Below the pieces are notes generated by a model. The model had not been told where the DNA came from. It did no database searches and worked only from the letters and a program-made list of their open reading frames with translations. A stretch of DNA of 64,000 bases from Hyaloperonospora brassicae (lineage: Eukaryota > Oomycota > Peronosporomycetes > Peronosporales > Peronosporaceae). The stretch is from positions 1 through 64,000 of the forward strand of contig CANTFL010001484.1 of NCBI GenBank assembly GCA_947650285.1. Reading direction: 5' to 3'. Positions 50,081 through 62,831 of this stretch are shown one piece after another. A program made the translations under genes and the position numbers. The first letter of the stretch is position 1, and each line of letters opens with the position of its first letter.

Positions 50081-53000
50081 TCAGAACTGCATTTCCAGCA
50101 TCTGACCATCGCGAGCGAAAATGTCTAACCTCGGGTGCCAATTGAAAGGTTTGCAGAGAACTCCAACGACCGCCGCGCGCACCTCAGTAGAGAGGTGATA
50201 TAGCACAGCCTTCGTTTGCGGTATTAACACGTCCGTCTTAATCTCAATGGGTGCGAGCTTTGGTGCAACACGCATAGAATATTGAGGACTCCCCAATAAT
50301 CCAAATCAACAAGCGGTTTGACGACAGTCGCGCACAACAACTCAGGCTGTAGTTTGCCAAATCGTCGCCACAGTTGAATATTTTTTGTCGTTCTCCATCG
50401 TATTTGACCTGTTAGCACATCTGCCGTGGCAGCCCAACCCGTGCACAGATCGCAGAATTTGCGTCGCGAGTGATGTGGAGCCGGAAAATCGCCAGATGAG
50501 TAACACTGTTGATGACATGTCCAAACGAACGCAGGGTTTCGCCCGGCGTCGAGGTGAGATAAGCAACATGATAAGGTAGACCAGAGAGGAGTCTCTCCAA
50601 TTCCAAGGCACACGTGATTATCTGCGCCACTTGTTTCGTTGGTCTTACATGCATGGTAGCAGGTGGTCTGGCAACATCATTGTGTTGGCTGACCCAATTG
50701 CGAATCGCAGCGGTGTTCGCTAGATTTTTTATACTATCCGACTTAGCAGCAATCGCCACCGCAGCAGATGCAGTGTCCGGAACGTTTTGCAATCTGGTTG
50801 CGCGTGCAGTCTGGTCGTGGGTATCGGGAGCGCGAACGTGCGCCATCGGGGACCAGACCGCTACCTCCGAACAGAGATCGCCCATGCCAACGTCAGGACG
50901 TTTCGGCTACCATATGCACCCGTTTTAGGGTCGTCGAGTACTCCAGACGAAGCCTTGAGATTTTCCTCGATCGTCATGTCCAGAATTTGCTGGAATAGGT
51001 ACAATATCGGCGCAGGGATATGGGGTTGCAGCCCCTTCATTTATATCGTGTAGGCATAAAGTGTCACCAACCGAAACCATGCTCTTCGCCATAGAAACAT
51101 CGAGAAGAGTGTGACTGCAGCTCGTTCGACGCCTGGGGGCACGTCAGTGTCAGATTTGCGGTCCCACTGATAGAGGATTCACCGCGAACGGCACCGTGCG
51201 AGGTGGTGGTTCTGTCTGCCCACCTGTGATAACCCGTTTACGAAAAATGTAAGAGGCCAGCAATCGGTGGATCATGAACCAAATACGCTCTCTGCATCTT
51301 TCCTCCAGCGCAGCAGTCAACTTGTGGAAAGGTGTATCAAACCGCGGACCCTTGACTTCAAGCATGCGCTTCTTTTTAGGTGTGATATTTGCCAACCGGC
51401 GGGTCAGAGTTTTAAGTATTTTCGCTGCGGTCGTTGCATCTATATTCGTTTGGCTTGACAATGCATTCTCTGAACGGTATTTGTACTCCAACCGTTGAAA
51501 CTCTCCTTTGTCGTCGTCAAGATAGGCAGAGTCCTCATTACCCTAAGACTCAGTAGCAATAATGTTTTCCGATGGATTGAGCATGATCCTCGAAGTAGCA
51601 TGACATTTTGGTTTCTGCCTCGCGATACTTCTTTGCGATAAGTAGACCAGTTCCCGAAACGCCTGCGTGCGCTGACCAACCGCCTTATTGGGGGCAGAGG
51701 GCGTTGGCGCAATTTCGAAATACCTTTGGGACTACCCGTGGTCTTAACCGGCTAAGGTGGGCTCTTCTTTGCTGATACCGTGGTCGCACAATTTTTCTAG
51801 GTAGTAGCCGCCGACTTCGAAAGAGGCGTCTTTCGTGAATCATCAATCTTGGTGGACTGCGATTGTGTAATTGGTGTCGCTGGAGGCCCCTTAGTCGTGC
51901 TGGACGGCGCCACCGGGGGACGCACATCACGAATTGTTTGTTCGTACCAGAATTGAACCCATTAGTCGTCTATCAGCCTGTGACGCGAGTAGCACCTCCA
52001 CGAAGGACGTGGCCTCCCGTGAGATGGAATGCGGTGGTATCACCCGAGTGAGCAGAACAAGGACGTGCCGACGAGACTGTACTTAATAGAAAAGCCTTGT
52101 CCATCCGTCTTCAGCTTCGCGTGGTCGCCACCGAACTGTCTGCCGTCAAGACCATGCTTCAGGCGACAGGCAGCGTATAAGTGGTTCGAAGTCAACCCAC
52201 TGACGTGAGGCGGAGGAATTGGCACACCATTGAACTCGCGGTGATGCTGAACGTGAAAAGCGCCTTTGCACCCGCCGCAATTGAAACTCTAGTGTTGAGG
52301 CAAGTAGCGGGTGAAACAGGGAGCTCGTTGGAAGTGCCGAAAATTATGGAGGAAGATCTCCATATTGGAGGTCACTATGTGCGTAATCAGCTTAAAGTGT
52401 TCGGGACATGACACCGTGTCGAAATTCGACACGAAAAAATTCGACTTGTACATCTCCGAGCCGTGTGAGCATCCACGAGTTATGGATGTCGCACATGACA
52501 CACTGGAATCGAAAATAGCTAAACTCAAGCTTGCCGCCACTTCATAGTTCATGTGGTGTCTACCGAGCGACGTAGCAGGTAGCAATAGATTAGTAATGTC
52601 GTCGCGCTCCATTGTAGCTAGACACAACATCTGAAGACGCTTACCGCGAACGAGAATTGTCTTGGCATGCCCGCTCGCAGCAGATGCTATATTCGGCATA
52701 ATGAAAGTCAGGCGCCCCGTGTCGGCGTCGTAACTGGTTCTTTTTGGCACCCTTGACCAATTCTCAACTCATGATATAGGTCTCCGTCTTCCCCGCTTGT
52801 CCTTCCAAGCGTTGTAGAAGCGACTTCTTCCCCGCGATGTACTGAGGCATACGCACATACGTAAAAACAATCGCGATAACCTTTCCTTCGAGGTACGCTT
52901 CGAAATATCAAGCATCACTACCATTCTTGCCCGCGGGTGCGTGCAGACCATAAATTCAGGCGGAGAAGAAAATACGATGACCCCATCATTCATGCCGCAA

Positions 53001-53630
53001 GAGCCTCCTCCTCAAGCGGAATAATTGGAAGCAGATCATAGTCCGCCTTCTCAACCCACGCCGTGATGGCCGTGAGGATCAGAACTGCGCTGTGATCATG
53101 AAGAGCATCGGTACCAGCAACACCATCGGTACCAGCAACACCATCGGCGGAGAACGGGCGGGCTACATTGTCCGTAGTAGCTTGATGAGATTCGGAAGGG
53201 TCAGGTCGGTGGTGTCGTTTAGGTCCGGTCGGCGAATATCGTCCGAGTTCGGTCGGCGAACGTCGCCGACCCCGCTGACAGCATTAGCGTAAGAGTGTCG
53301 ACGAACCATTGCATTTAGTACGACGCCAGGGTCGACCGTGTCGTGCCCTTCCATAACAACTACGGGGAACATAGGCGTACTGCAGCCTCCCCCGTCATTC
53401 ATCTCTCGCTCATCAAGGATATCGTGAAGGTGATCGCGCTGCGTGGGCGTGCTGTGCCGTCCCGTGAGCTGTGGAGCAGAGCTGCGTATCTCGCTGCCGT
53501 CGGTAAGTCGCATTGGTGGTGGCAAACTTCCACGTGCCAAAGGTGTAACTTGCTTATAAGATCGCAAATTAAAAGTAGAACCGTCTGCTCTTGGGCTGTA
53601 GCAGTAGTACCTTACATTGCGTGATTCCAC
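50081..53630 (-). pseudogene. Probable LINE ORF1 region
   Basis: This is a string of minus-strand frames (53,630-53,163; 52,750-52,289; 52,225-52,040; 51,491-51,150; 50,885-50,412) lying upstream of the endonuclease. At about 52,285-52,225 a Cys/His-rich stretch (CGGCKGAFHVQHH) resembles a zinc knuckle. No other domain is clear. The assignment rests mainly on position. An 18-bp direct repeat (GGTACCAGCAACACCATC) occurs twice at about 53,108-53,146. Confidence 0.4.
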
Positions 53631-53873
53631 GACTGGTTAAACAAACGGGACGCAACGACTTTTGTTTATATTTTATGGACTTCCAGATCAGAATCGATAG
53701 CATTCGCTTATATATCGTCATAATTGTGCTGACGCCCGGGTGGTGAGTAATCATGCAGAAGACGAGGAAGCGGACAGAATTGTCGATCATTTATCTAACT
53801 GGGAAGGCGATAAATCCAGTCGAATCGATAGATGTTACGTTCTAACAACTGGTCATCTTAAGATTGCTGTGTA

Positions 53874-55728
53874 GTGGTTTCGAAGCCACCTTTTCTCTCA
53901 GACCATCAAGAAGTGGAGCTACACTTACGGGCGCGGCAGCGTACTTCACAGCCACCAAGCGGCCGTCAGGTGACTTATCCCATCCTTGATAATCAACCTT
54001 CTAGATTTGTGGCCGAGCTACTCGACGGGATGGATACATGGGCGTTGGGCAGGACCATTTCAGTTTATCAATGGGACGCGGCTGTCATTTCGTGTAAAAA
54101 GAGCATAACACGAGTCCGTAAACAAACGCGGCAACGGCGGTATCGGTACAAACAGCGCGTTTAACAGCGCGAAAGGCGATAATTTCTAACTCGAAGTCAG
54201 TGGATCGATTCTAATATGGAAGGAATTCGTCTGGAGTACTTGATTCGAATCGGATAGCGGCCGGAAAGGACCACCGGCCGACTCCGGTGGTCCTTTCGGC
54301 GAATTGCTGACTGGGACCGGGATCAAACGGTGTCTCGGATCGATAACATGCATGCCCCGTATTACTTAAGAAACATGACAGTAGCCACAAAATTTGCTTC
54401 GTAATGGTAACCAATTTTATGAGTTGTTGATCGAACCGAACACGTGTCTGCTTTACCTGATGCTATTCGAGCATTTGTCCGCGTTCCAACTGAGTGTCGG
54501 TTGTTCTCTTTAGATAATTTGGTCTTGCTCGCGCAATGGATCCAAGCAGAGTTCTGCAGGCTGTCGCTGATATCAGAAGACATAAACCTCTGATCCTGAT
54601 ATTCTGAATAACAATTTATATAAAGACACACAGCGCTGATGGCGCCAGCTCTGCTGACGGTGACCAACGAGATTTTGCGAAAAGAACATATGCCGTCGAA
54701 CTTTTTAATGGCTTAGTGATTTCGCTGCGTAAGAAGGGCGATATGTCAGATGCCATCGATTATCGCCTGATATCTGTACTCCATACCAGTTATAATTGTT
54801 TTGAAAAAGTGCTAGCGACGCGCTTGCAGCGAATTCTACCAATTGTTATTGGGGAAGCGCAGCAGGGGTCCGTTCGAGGCAGGCGTATGTACAAGCTCGT
54901 GGTAATGATGCTATCCAATCTTTTATCATCTTCTGAGAACGTAGACCTATATTAGCTAGCTAGAGCCGTGCCATTCTTATAATGGATTTGCTAAAGGCGT
55001 ATGACACAGTGGATCGGAAGTTTCTTGTTGAGGCCCTTCATCAGCTTTACTTCGACGAACAGTTTGTATAGCTCATTCTCCGAATGCAAACCGAGATCAC
55101 TGCACGTTTCATCGTTAATGGGGAACACTTTGCTCCCCTTCCATTACTGACCAGAATCCGCCAAGGTTATTCCTTAGCACCTTTACTATTTTCACTCGTC
55201 GTGGAATTACTCAGGTCAGTTATTCGGCAGGAGCCTAATCTCCACGGGCTATCAGTGCCAGGGAATATCGACGCCATACATTTTTTCTCGGCTTTTGTCG
55301 ATGACTCGAATATTTTTCTCCATCGCGCGGAACAACTGGAGCCAGCCTCCCGTCTAATTAGTCGCTTTTGAGAACTATCAGGTCTCCGTGCACAGTCGAC
55401 AAATGCAAGTTAATATTTCTAAACACGACTATTCTACTACAGCAGTTTCAAGGCGTCTTAGTGCTGCCTCCGCAGGAGACAATTCGATACTTGAGGTAAG
55501 ACGTGGATTCTGAGGCGATAATTCATCGTAATTGGGCACTGCGTCTTCGTCGGGTGCAGCGTCGGCTCTTGACGGCAGCAACGGTAGCGACGAGTGTGCA
55601 ACAACGGGTGGTAGGTTTAAATGTTATGATCCTACCTTCCGTCTTACTTACAGGTGCAGTCTTCGACATCCATCATTGGGCGCAAACGGAGTTAACTCGG
55701 AGGTACGAGCCGTTTCTGTGGAAGCATG
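53874..55728 (+). pseudogene. Second LINE, plus strand, left part
   Basis: The pieces in order are an endonuclease end (LSDHQEVELHLRARQ, 53,874-54,164), then reverse transcriptase segments: ISLRKKGDMSDAIDYRLISV (54,716 on), ATRLQRILPIVIGEAQQGSV, MDLLKAYDTVDRKFLVEAL (about 54,980), RQGYSLAPLLFSLVVELL and FVDDSNIFLHRAEQ (FVDD catalytic block, about 55,295). A C-terminal piece, HHWAQTELTRRYEPFLWK, reaches 55,728. Frameshifts separate them. The frame is cut exactly at the insertion point of Element 2 and resumes at 63,703. Confidence 0.85.
54260..54300. repeat. Strong hairpin (17-bp stem)
   Basis: GCCGGAAAGGACCACCGG (54,260-54,277) pairs with CCGGTGGTCCTTTCGGC (54,284-54,300) over 17 bp with a single bulged G and a 6-base loop. 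It sits between the endonuclease and reverse transcriptase remnants of the plus-strand LINE, so it may be a small later insertion or a structural RNA feature. Confidence 0.9.
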
Positions 55729-56205
55729 TGTAGCGGAGCTACACAGCTTCGTTAGTCAGAGGAAGACTTAACGCTCTACGAGTAACTTTGGTGTTACGAA
55801 CCCGACTCAAAGAGTCAACAAGCTCAAAGAGCTTACGGTCCCTGTTCCAGGGGGATCAAACGATCAAAAGAATCACAACACAGAGTGCTCAAGAGCAGCT
55901 ACCCTTACAGGCGTTGCTAGCTATTACTATCATGACGCTTAGTAAGGCACGTGTATTTGTTTGATCAAAATGGGAACTGAATTTTACTCTATTCTTTTAG
56001 CCTAAAAGAACGCCTAAGAACAAAGTAATCAACCTACTCGCTAATGTCCTGAATAAAACCTCTCAAAAGATCTCGTAATCCATGATTGACAAATATCAGT
56101 CTTCAACAATCGATACTGTGTTCTAACATTACTTTAGAGGGGATCCCATCCCTTGTGTGCACCACACCTATTGTCGACTACCAGTCGACGTGTAATCCCG
56201 TTACA
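55729..56205 (-). repeat. Element 2 left LTR
   Basis: 477 bp, TGTAGCGGAGCTACAC ... CCCGTTACA. It shows many short inverted repeats (TGTAGC/GCTACA, GACTC/GAGTC, AAGCTC/GAGCTT, TTCTTTTA/TAAAAGAA, GTCGAC/GTCGAC, GTAA/TTAC). The adjoining minus-strand polypurine tract GATGGGAGAGGG is at 56,206-56,217. Confidence 0.92.
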
Positions 56206-56309
56206 CCCTCTCCCATCAGACTGACGTTTCCACAAAACGTCAATCGAATTCTTTTTTCGAAGAGGGCGGTGTGTTTGCTACAACATAACGATTTGCCAAA
56301 CACCAACCA

Positions 56310-57760
56310 CCATGATTTGCCACCTAACGAGTCTCGGACTCTTTCCTCCTACCTCGACTTCGATGAGGAAGTGGACTACGATAGCATTACCAATGTCTAT
56401 AGCGATGAAGGGACATCGTCCCACTCACTTGTGCCTGAGGTACGACCTCTTTCAGCACCCAATTGACTCGTTGAACGTAGTGACCCCACCGCACCCGGGT
56501 GCAGCATCATACAACAGATGCAGATGTTAACATCATCGCATATCAGATCGATAATCAACAGGAGTTGGTTCTTCAACAAGAGGAGGGCTATCTTTGTCGA
56601 TCTCGGACCCAAGGGGTCATACAAAACCGGTGCGGCTATGTTTTTCAACACATGTCGTGTAGCAACGTCTCCGTCAAACGAAAGGCCGTAGCATTTCAAT
56701 ATGGGACATTGGCCCAGAGGCTACGTCGCCTGAAGACATCGCGTTGCGACAGTCCCTTCATGGAAGGTATCTCGATCCTTTCCTGACCATCCAAGGTCGA
56801 TACAAGGAACACCTTAAAAGCTTGGCTCGTGGTGTTTTCGTTCGACCGATTTGGGGCGTAACCATCTTGTTGTTTGCCGGTTAGTTGCCTGAGGAGGAGG
56901 GCGATTGGTTCATTCTCTGTGTGTACCGCAACCAAAACCTCAGCAGCGTCCCAGCTCTGAGAGCAAGTGCTTGTGTGGCCGATGTTTGTCTAGAACGAAA
57001 GCTTCGGTACGAATACGCCAAGCTCAATGCCAGAGGCTAGTTGCGTAATCGCACACGCTATGCTTCGGCTACGCCATTAGTCACTGGATCCTAACCTTTG
57101 GTGCTGAGCAACCCGCTACTTCCCACCACTGTTGGTAAGAATAGCTCTCGATCGAGGGATGCCCCTTTCCACGATGTTTAAAAACATATACGGCGTATGG
57201 GCAATCCTGCCGAAGGGGTATCTCACACTCCCACGAGTTCTCCGACTCCGGGTACCCTTGCCACTTCTACAGATACCGGTATTGGACATGACGACGACGT
57301 CGTCTCAGAAGTTTTTTACATGGAACTCGTGGTTACCTTGCTCATCAAGAAGCGTCGGTGGCGGTCGGTCTACCGGAGGAGAAGCATGAAAAGGTGCTTC
57401 TTGAGCTGAGTGGTCTTCGTGAGACATTGTATAATTCCCAGAGTGCGCTTGACGCGATAAGAGCCCGTGTTCAGGCATTGGAGTCGGGCCAAGCCTGGAT
57501 GTAGGCTCAGCTTGATCTCTTTATTCGGATTCAGCAACCGATGGCAAGGCCAACTGACCTAGCACAAGCACCTATAAGTGAAGTGGGACGGATCTTGATA
57601 CGGCTTAAGCAAGCCAACGTAGAACACAGGGTGCGTGCGTAGTTTGCGCGGAAGGTTGAGCGTATACGCAAGTCCCTTCTTGGCGACGACCGCGAATGGC
57701 CAATGAATCGCGAGCACAACTTTGTCTTGAAGACGGCGGAAACTACATTTGTAGGTAAGT
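56310..57760 (+). pseudogene. Decayed antisense ORF of Element 2
   Basis: On the plus strand, at the same place as the Element 1 antisense ORF, coding-like pieces occur: an acidic segment (LDFDEEVDYDSITNVYSDEG, about 56,358-56,420), a helical segment at about 56,700-56,860 (ALRQSLHGRYLDPFLTIQGR), and near the end LRETLYNSQSALDAIRARVQ (about 57,410-57,470) with further Glu/Arg/Leu-rich sequence to about 57,760. The last part looks like a coiled coil, as in Element 1. Stops and frameshifts interrupt it. It overlaps the Element 2 integrase C-terminus on the other strand. Confidence 0.5.
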
Positions 57761-60650
57761 TCTTAGCATTGAGTGGAACTTGGTCTCCGATCTTAAACCG
57801 TTCAATACAACCTATGACTTAAGAACCAGTTTGTTTCTTCTGCTTGTATTGGCGATCAGCCAGTGCGTCACGTACATGTCGTAAGATATTCAATCGCGTT
57901 GCAAGAAACTCGCTTACCTGTTTTGACTATTAGCCGGGATGATATGAGCTAGTCGATCGGCAACTCCTCCCCCACCAAGCTTTGAACCACGCAGTGGTAG
58001 CGTTAACGGAACGCGAGGGTGTGTATTTTCGTTCACATGGAATGGTGAAAAGGCTGTTGAGTCATGAACAGCGTTGTTTAATGCAAACTCAACGATCGGG
58101 AGCATCGAGCTCTATTTTTTGTGGTGTATGAGCGCAAACACTGCGTAATATTTCAGCAATGACGCGATTCAATCGCTCGGTTTGACCATCGGTCAGCGGA
58201 TGATCCGCTGTGGACATGTCCAATCTTGTGCCAAGCACCTTGAAGACGGACTTTTGAAATTAAAAGGAAGGGAGGGTCTCGGTCCGAGACAATTTCCATA
58301 GGCAAACCGTGTTGTCGAAAAACGCGATCGATAAACAGCGTTGCTGTATTCTCACCATCAATGGTATCCGGCACAGCCGCCAAGTGAGCAATCTTGATCA
58401 AACGGTAAACAAAGACCACAATATCCGGATTGCCATGTGCGTCTTTCGGCAAACCGAACATGAAATCCATGATGATGGACTCCCAACACCCCTTGGGTAT
58501 GGGTAGACTAGCTAGCGGTGCAGCCGCATAAGCCGAGGGTTTCACACGTTGACACGTTTCACAAGTACGCACATATGTGCTCACCCATTTGTATAGTTTG
58601 GGTCACCAATGACATTGGCTGACCGAGTCGTAAGCTTTTTCACGATCAAGACGACCACTCAACGCAGTATCATGTGCCTCATAGAGGATTCGATACTTCA
58701 ACTCCTCATCATGAGGAACAGCGACGCGAGGCATGTCCTCAGCATCTGTGCTAGATTATAACAGGACTTGATCGATGGAATATCGATATAGCCTCGCACG
58801 TAATCATGCCGACGGTTCTATGTCTAATTCCTTAAACTCCTCGCTCCCTAGAGTACGTATCAGAGCTACACAGTGTTCATCCTTGGCATATGACGAACGA
58901 ATGAGGTCAGTGACCGACGACGACAGATTCGTAACATGAGCAAGCTTATAGTCAGGCCTGCATTACAACGCGTCAGCCAAAGCATTATGCTTGCCCGGCT
59001 TATACTTCACCTTGAATTTGTACTTGGCAAAGAAGGAAAGCCAACGCGCCATTCTCTGAGAGAGGTGAGGCGACTGGGTCGCAGTGCGTAGTGACGCATG
59101 ATCTGTATAAATCACAAACGTCTTAGAGCCAAGAAGATGAACGTTGAATTTGACGATAGCATACTTCATTGCAATAAGCTCTTTGTCATGAATAAAACAG
59201 TTCTTTTCTGCATCCTTCAGCTACCGGGACTCAAACGCAATGACGCTTTCCCGTCCATCAGAATCGGTCTGTAACAGGGCGCTGGCTATGGCAAAGTCAG
59301 ATGCGTCACAGACGACACTGAAAGATCTATTAGGATAAGGCAAAGCCAGGATTGGTCCATGAAGGAGACTTTCCTTTACTGCTTAAAATCATCATGCTCG
59401 GTGCTAGTCCAGAACCTCAGCACATCCTTTTTAAGGATACAGACAATGGCTGAGCCATGTCTGCGTAATTCGCACTATACTTGTGTAAGTAATTGGCAAG
59501 GCCAAGCCACTTACGTAAGTCCTTTTGCTTCTTTGGGACCGGCCAATCAACTATGGCTTTTAACTCAGCGCGGTCCGCTTTAAGGCCTCGCTTACCAATA
59601 AAGCACCCTAAAAAGGAAACCTCTTCTGCAGCAAATATGCTCTTAGACGCGTTTACGTACAACTTATTCGTGCTCATGCACTCGAGCACCGCTCATAAAT
59701 GGTCAATGTGATTGTCCACATCTGACCGACCGTTCATAGCACGACTATTGACAAAATGTCATCAAAGTACGTCTGTGCATATCCTCGGTGAGGTCTGAAC
59801 AATTGTGTCACAAGACGATTGAATGTAGCCGGGGAATTTGATAACCCTTGCGGCATAACAAGCCACTCCTAGAGCATACCGCTAGGAGTGCTAACCGCTG
59901 TCAGCGGAATATCGCTCTCTCGTATGAGAAGCTGGTAATAACCATCGACTAAGTCGAGCTCACTGTACATTGTACATCCCACCATATTGTTCTGAATAAC
60001 ATCATGTCACGGAATTGGTGTCTGTGCCGGGATGGTGGCCGCATTAAGCTTATTGTAAGCATGAACTATGCGCCACATCCCATTGGGATTTTTGACACAG
60101 AAGGTCGGTGTGGAATGGTGATATTTGCTCTCACGTACCATTCCTGCCGCGTGCTTTGCACGAAAGAAATCGCCAATGACGTCACACAGTTCCTTCGGTA
60201 AAGGCCAATGCCATGTTACGCAGTATTCAGTTCCAGGAACCAAGTCAATTTAATGACGTACACCTCAATCGGGAGATAAGACGGACGGTGGGTTGTGACG
60301 CACCACATCCTCGAATCCTTAACCAAAAGACAGAACGTATCAAGATGATACTTAAGTATCAAATATCCTCTACGGGCGTTCAATGCCGCCTTTGTGTCCT
60401 CAAGGATAGACTCGTCCAATAACAAGGATAAATTCAACTCATTATTCGGCCGAATGACGCATAACTCGGACAATTCTCCTGCCTGCAAGACTTGGCTAAA
60501 TTCGCCGTCAGACATTTCGTCTAGGTCAAAGAGAGTATTCAAGGATGGAAGAGTCTCGAGACTAATATTGCCATCAATATAGCCAGTCACTCCAATTACA
60601 AGTGTTTATATTGTATTAGTAGTATTATCACTTCGTGACACCCCGGACGT
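57590..60650 (-). pseudogene. Element 2 pol: reverse transcriptase, RNase H and integrase remnants
   Basis: Pieces in several frames, right to left. Reverse transcriptase: WHWPLPKELCDVIGDFF and KNPNGMWRIVHAYNKLNAAT (60,243-60,007), then VSFLGCFIGKRGLKADRAEL (59,689-59,417). RNase H: MKYAIVKFNVHLLG and YTDHASLRTATQSPHLSQR (59,169-58,963). Integrase: CETCQRVKPSAYAAAPLASL, MDFMFGLPKDAHGN, HGLPMEIVSDRDPPF (58,584-58,153), then ALNNAVHDSTAFSPF (58,105 on) and a C-terminal AYTLNLPRKLRTHPVFYVG-type module at about 57,730-57,590. Closely parallel to Element 1 pol but with many stops; the element cannot encode its own proteins. Confidence 0.88.
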
Positions 60651-60656
60651 TTGGCG

Positions 60657-61682
60657 CTAAACAGTTGCCACCCGATGCCGGAACTGATACATCAAAAATA
60701 CCTTACGCCTCCTAGAGGCCGGGACAATAAGGTCCCGGTAGTTTCTATTGATCTTGACACGCTCTATACAAGAGCACATGTCTTGAACGACATCTGGTGA
60801 AGTTTTACGTAACTCGGACACTTCACCCAGTGGATTTACTCGTACCACTTCACGTACAGCATCCGAGACTATCCCTAAACACTCTGGCTTCTCGCCATCA
60901 ATGTAATTACCGACATTCAGTGAGGTTTCATATCGGCCGCCCTCATTCGGTGGAATTTCACGTGCCACCCCACTCACATCAGAGGAATTACATTCTTGAT
61001 GTCTTGGCCCTAGACCAACCATGCCTGCAGCATGCAGTGACTCATTATCACAACGAGTATCACTCAACGGAGTACGACTCCCTTCACATACGGTGAAAGT
61101 GCTCCGCTCAACTTTCGTGTCATTGACATTGAAGCTTATTAACTCTGACATACCAATGTCCAGCAAATTGGCATCTTCCGTCATTGGCTCGCGCCAATAG
61201 CGCTTTTGTTGCCTAGCAAAGGTGGGTTCATGACTCTCCAAAGCTTCGCTAGGAACATTGCGCATGGCGCTTAATGTCTTAGGTCTCCAATCAATCCATG
61301 GCTCATGGCATTTAAGCCAAGCCATACCCAGGATGAGATCATATCTCGAGCCCAAATCGAGGACAAGACAGCGTTTAATGCTGTCAAAGTACAAAAACTT
61401 CACACCTATGTCCAACGGAACTTTAGACACCGTGACGCGACTACCAGTCGCTAAACGAACGTTGATCGAATCACCTTCATGCGCTTTGATCGCTTCAGCA
61501 TATCGCTGACTTCCCTTAAGGGAACGACGTCGAGCATAATTGCATGATGCTCCGGAGTCGAGTAGGATCGACCAATGCTTCTCAAAGCATTTAACTTTCG
61601 CCTCGGCGACTAACAAGCCAGGCTTGTATCCACACTCTGTACTGGAGGGCACAGAGATCGGTAGGGCTAATCCCTGTTTCAC
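60657..61682 (-). pseudogene. Element 2 protease region
   Basis: The longest open piece of Element 2 (341 codons). The aspartic protease active site ILLDSGASCNYARRRSLKG is intact, with the flap-side block YDLILGMAWLKCHEPWIDW, matching YDVILGLPWL-type motifs in Element 1. The rest is a variable linker to the reverse transcriptase. Its start codon is not meaningful, since pol is made as a fusion. Confidence 0.85.
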
Positions 61683-61738
61683 TCTACCTCGTAGAGAAGC
61701 AACAGAACTCAGCTCTACCCCATCAGGGCGCCCCGCAT

Positions 61739-62772
61739 CTACTGGGTGTCGACGTTTTCCCGTGCCATACCAGATTTATGGTTGTGGCTGGGGTTTTGAC
61801 CCATAGGAGTCGGTTGTTGCTTACGACAAGGACAAGCGGAACGCAAGTGTTTAGTTCTTCCGCACATGTAACAGCGTCTCACGTCCTGTCCTTGCTCTTC
61901 AACATGAAGCTCGGCTTCAGCTTCATCGTTAGCATTGCTGAAATCCATCGGTTCAGGCTTTCGTTAAGCCGAAGTCTTTGCTGAGGCTGCCCTCGCAAAG
62001 TTTGGGTTGTACCCATTTTAACCAAGTCTGGTTGACTTGAAGTTGTGCTCAGCATTCAGAGCGATGCCCGCCGCCTCTATAAAAGTAGAGGGATGGACCC
62101 GAAAGACCTCGGTCCTGTTATCGCCATTGCGAAGACCTTCCATGAAGACGGACACAAAGCCTGTGTCAGGGATAGGGTCAGACTGTATAGAAATCATCAG
62201 AGTTCTCAGCTCTTGGACATAGTTCGCTAGCTCATTCTTATACTGACGGGTGGACAAAAAGCGTGAGCACGCACGATAAGCCTGGTTAGGCGGCGAGAAA
62301 AATTGCAAAAGATCTAACTTGAGCGAATCCCATGTGGGAAACCCTAAGTCGACAGATATACCACATGTCAGAGCCCACGCTCTAGCGCTTACATCGAGCT
62401 TGAAGATAGCCAGCGAGACCCGCTGGTACTCCAGTGCGATAAGGTCAGAGATCATGGCCATCTCAATCTCACGGATCCAGAGGTCGAGACTTACCCCTTC
62501 TTCCCGGAGTAATGGTAAACGTTCACTCGGAGGGGACAGGGCTTAACCTCTTCTGGTGGCATTGACACGTAGCGTGTTGGCATAGCCGACGCTACTTGGT
62601 TTTGAACCTGCCCTAAAAGAGCCGTTTCATGCTGCATGAAGGTCCCGACTCGTGCATTGAGCACATCGTGAACTTCTTCAGCTAAAAATTCCACACATTC
62701 TAGACCTACGGCCGCGGTCAGCATATTAAGCGCGACCTTTTGCGCCTCAGAGAGGGGTGCTGATTGCTCCAT
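61739..62772 (-). pseudogene. Element 2 gag
   Basis: From an ATG at 62,772 the minus strand reads a gag N-terminus (LSEAQKVALNMLTAAVGL), then after a frame break the gag core (AIFKLDVSARAWALTCG, LDLLQFFSPPNQAYRACSRF; 62,461-62,018), then a zinc knuckle CYMCGRTKHLRSAC (C-x2-C-x4-H-x4-C) at about 61,880. At least two frameshifts are present. Confidence 0.85.
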
Positions 62773-62831
62773 CCTCACAGAGGATCAGTCGTTACCGATG
62801 CAGGCGTAGATAGACTACGAGTGCTACCAAG

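Larger units (their letters stand above)
46575..53630 (-). mobile_element. Decayed LINE (non-LTR retrotransposon), minus strand
   Basis: From right to left it holds a candidate ORF1 region, an apurinic-type endonuclease, a reverse transcriptase and a C-terminal domain, all broken by stops and frameshifts. That order is typical of L1/Tad-like LINEs. The left end lies close to the solo LTR at 46,486; no poly(A) or simple-sequence tail is certain. Confidence 0.75.
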
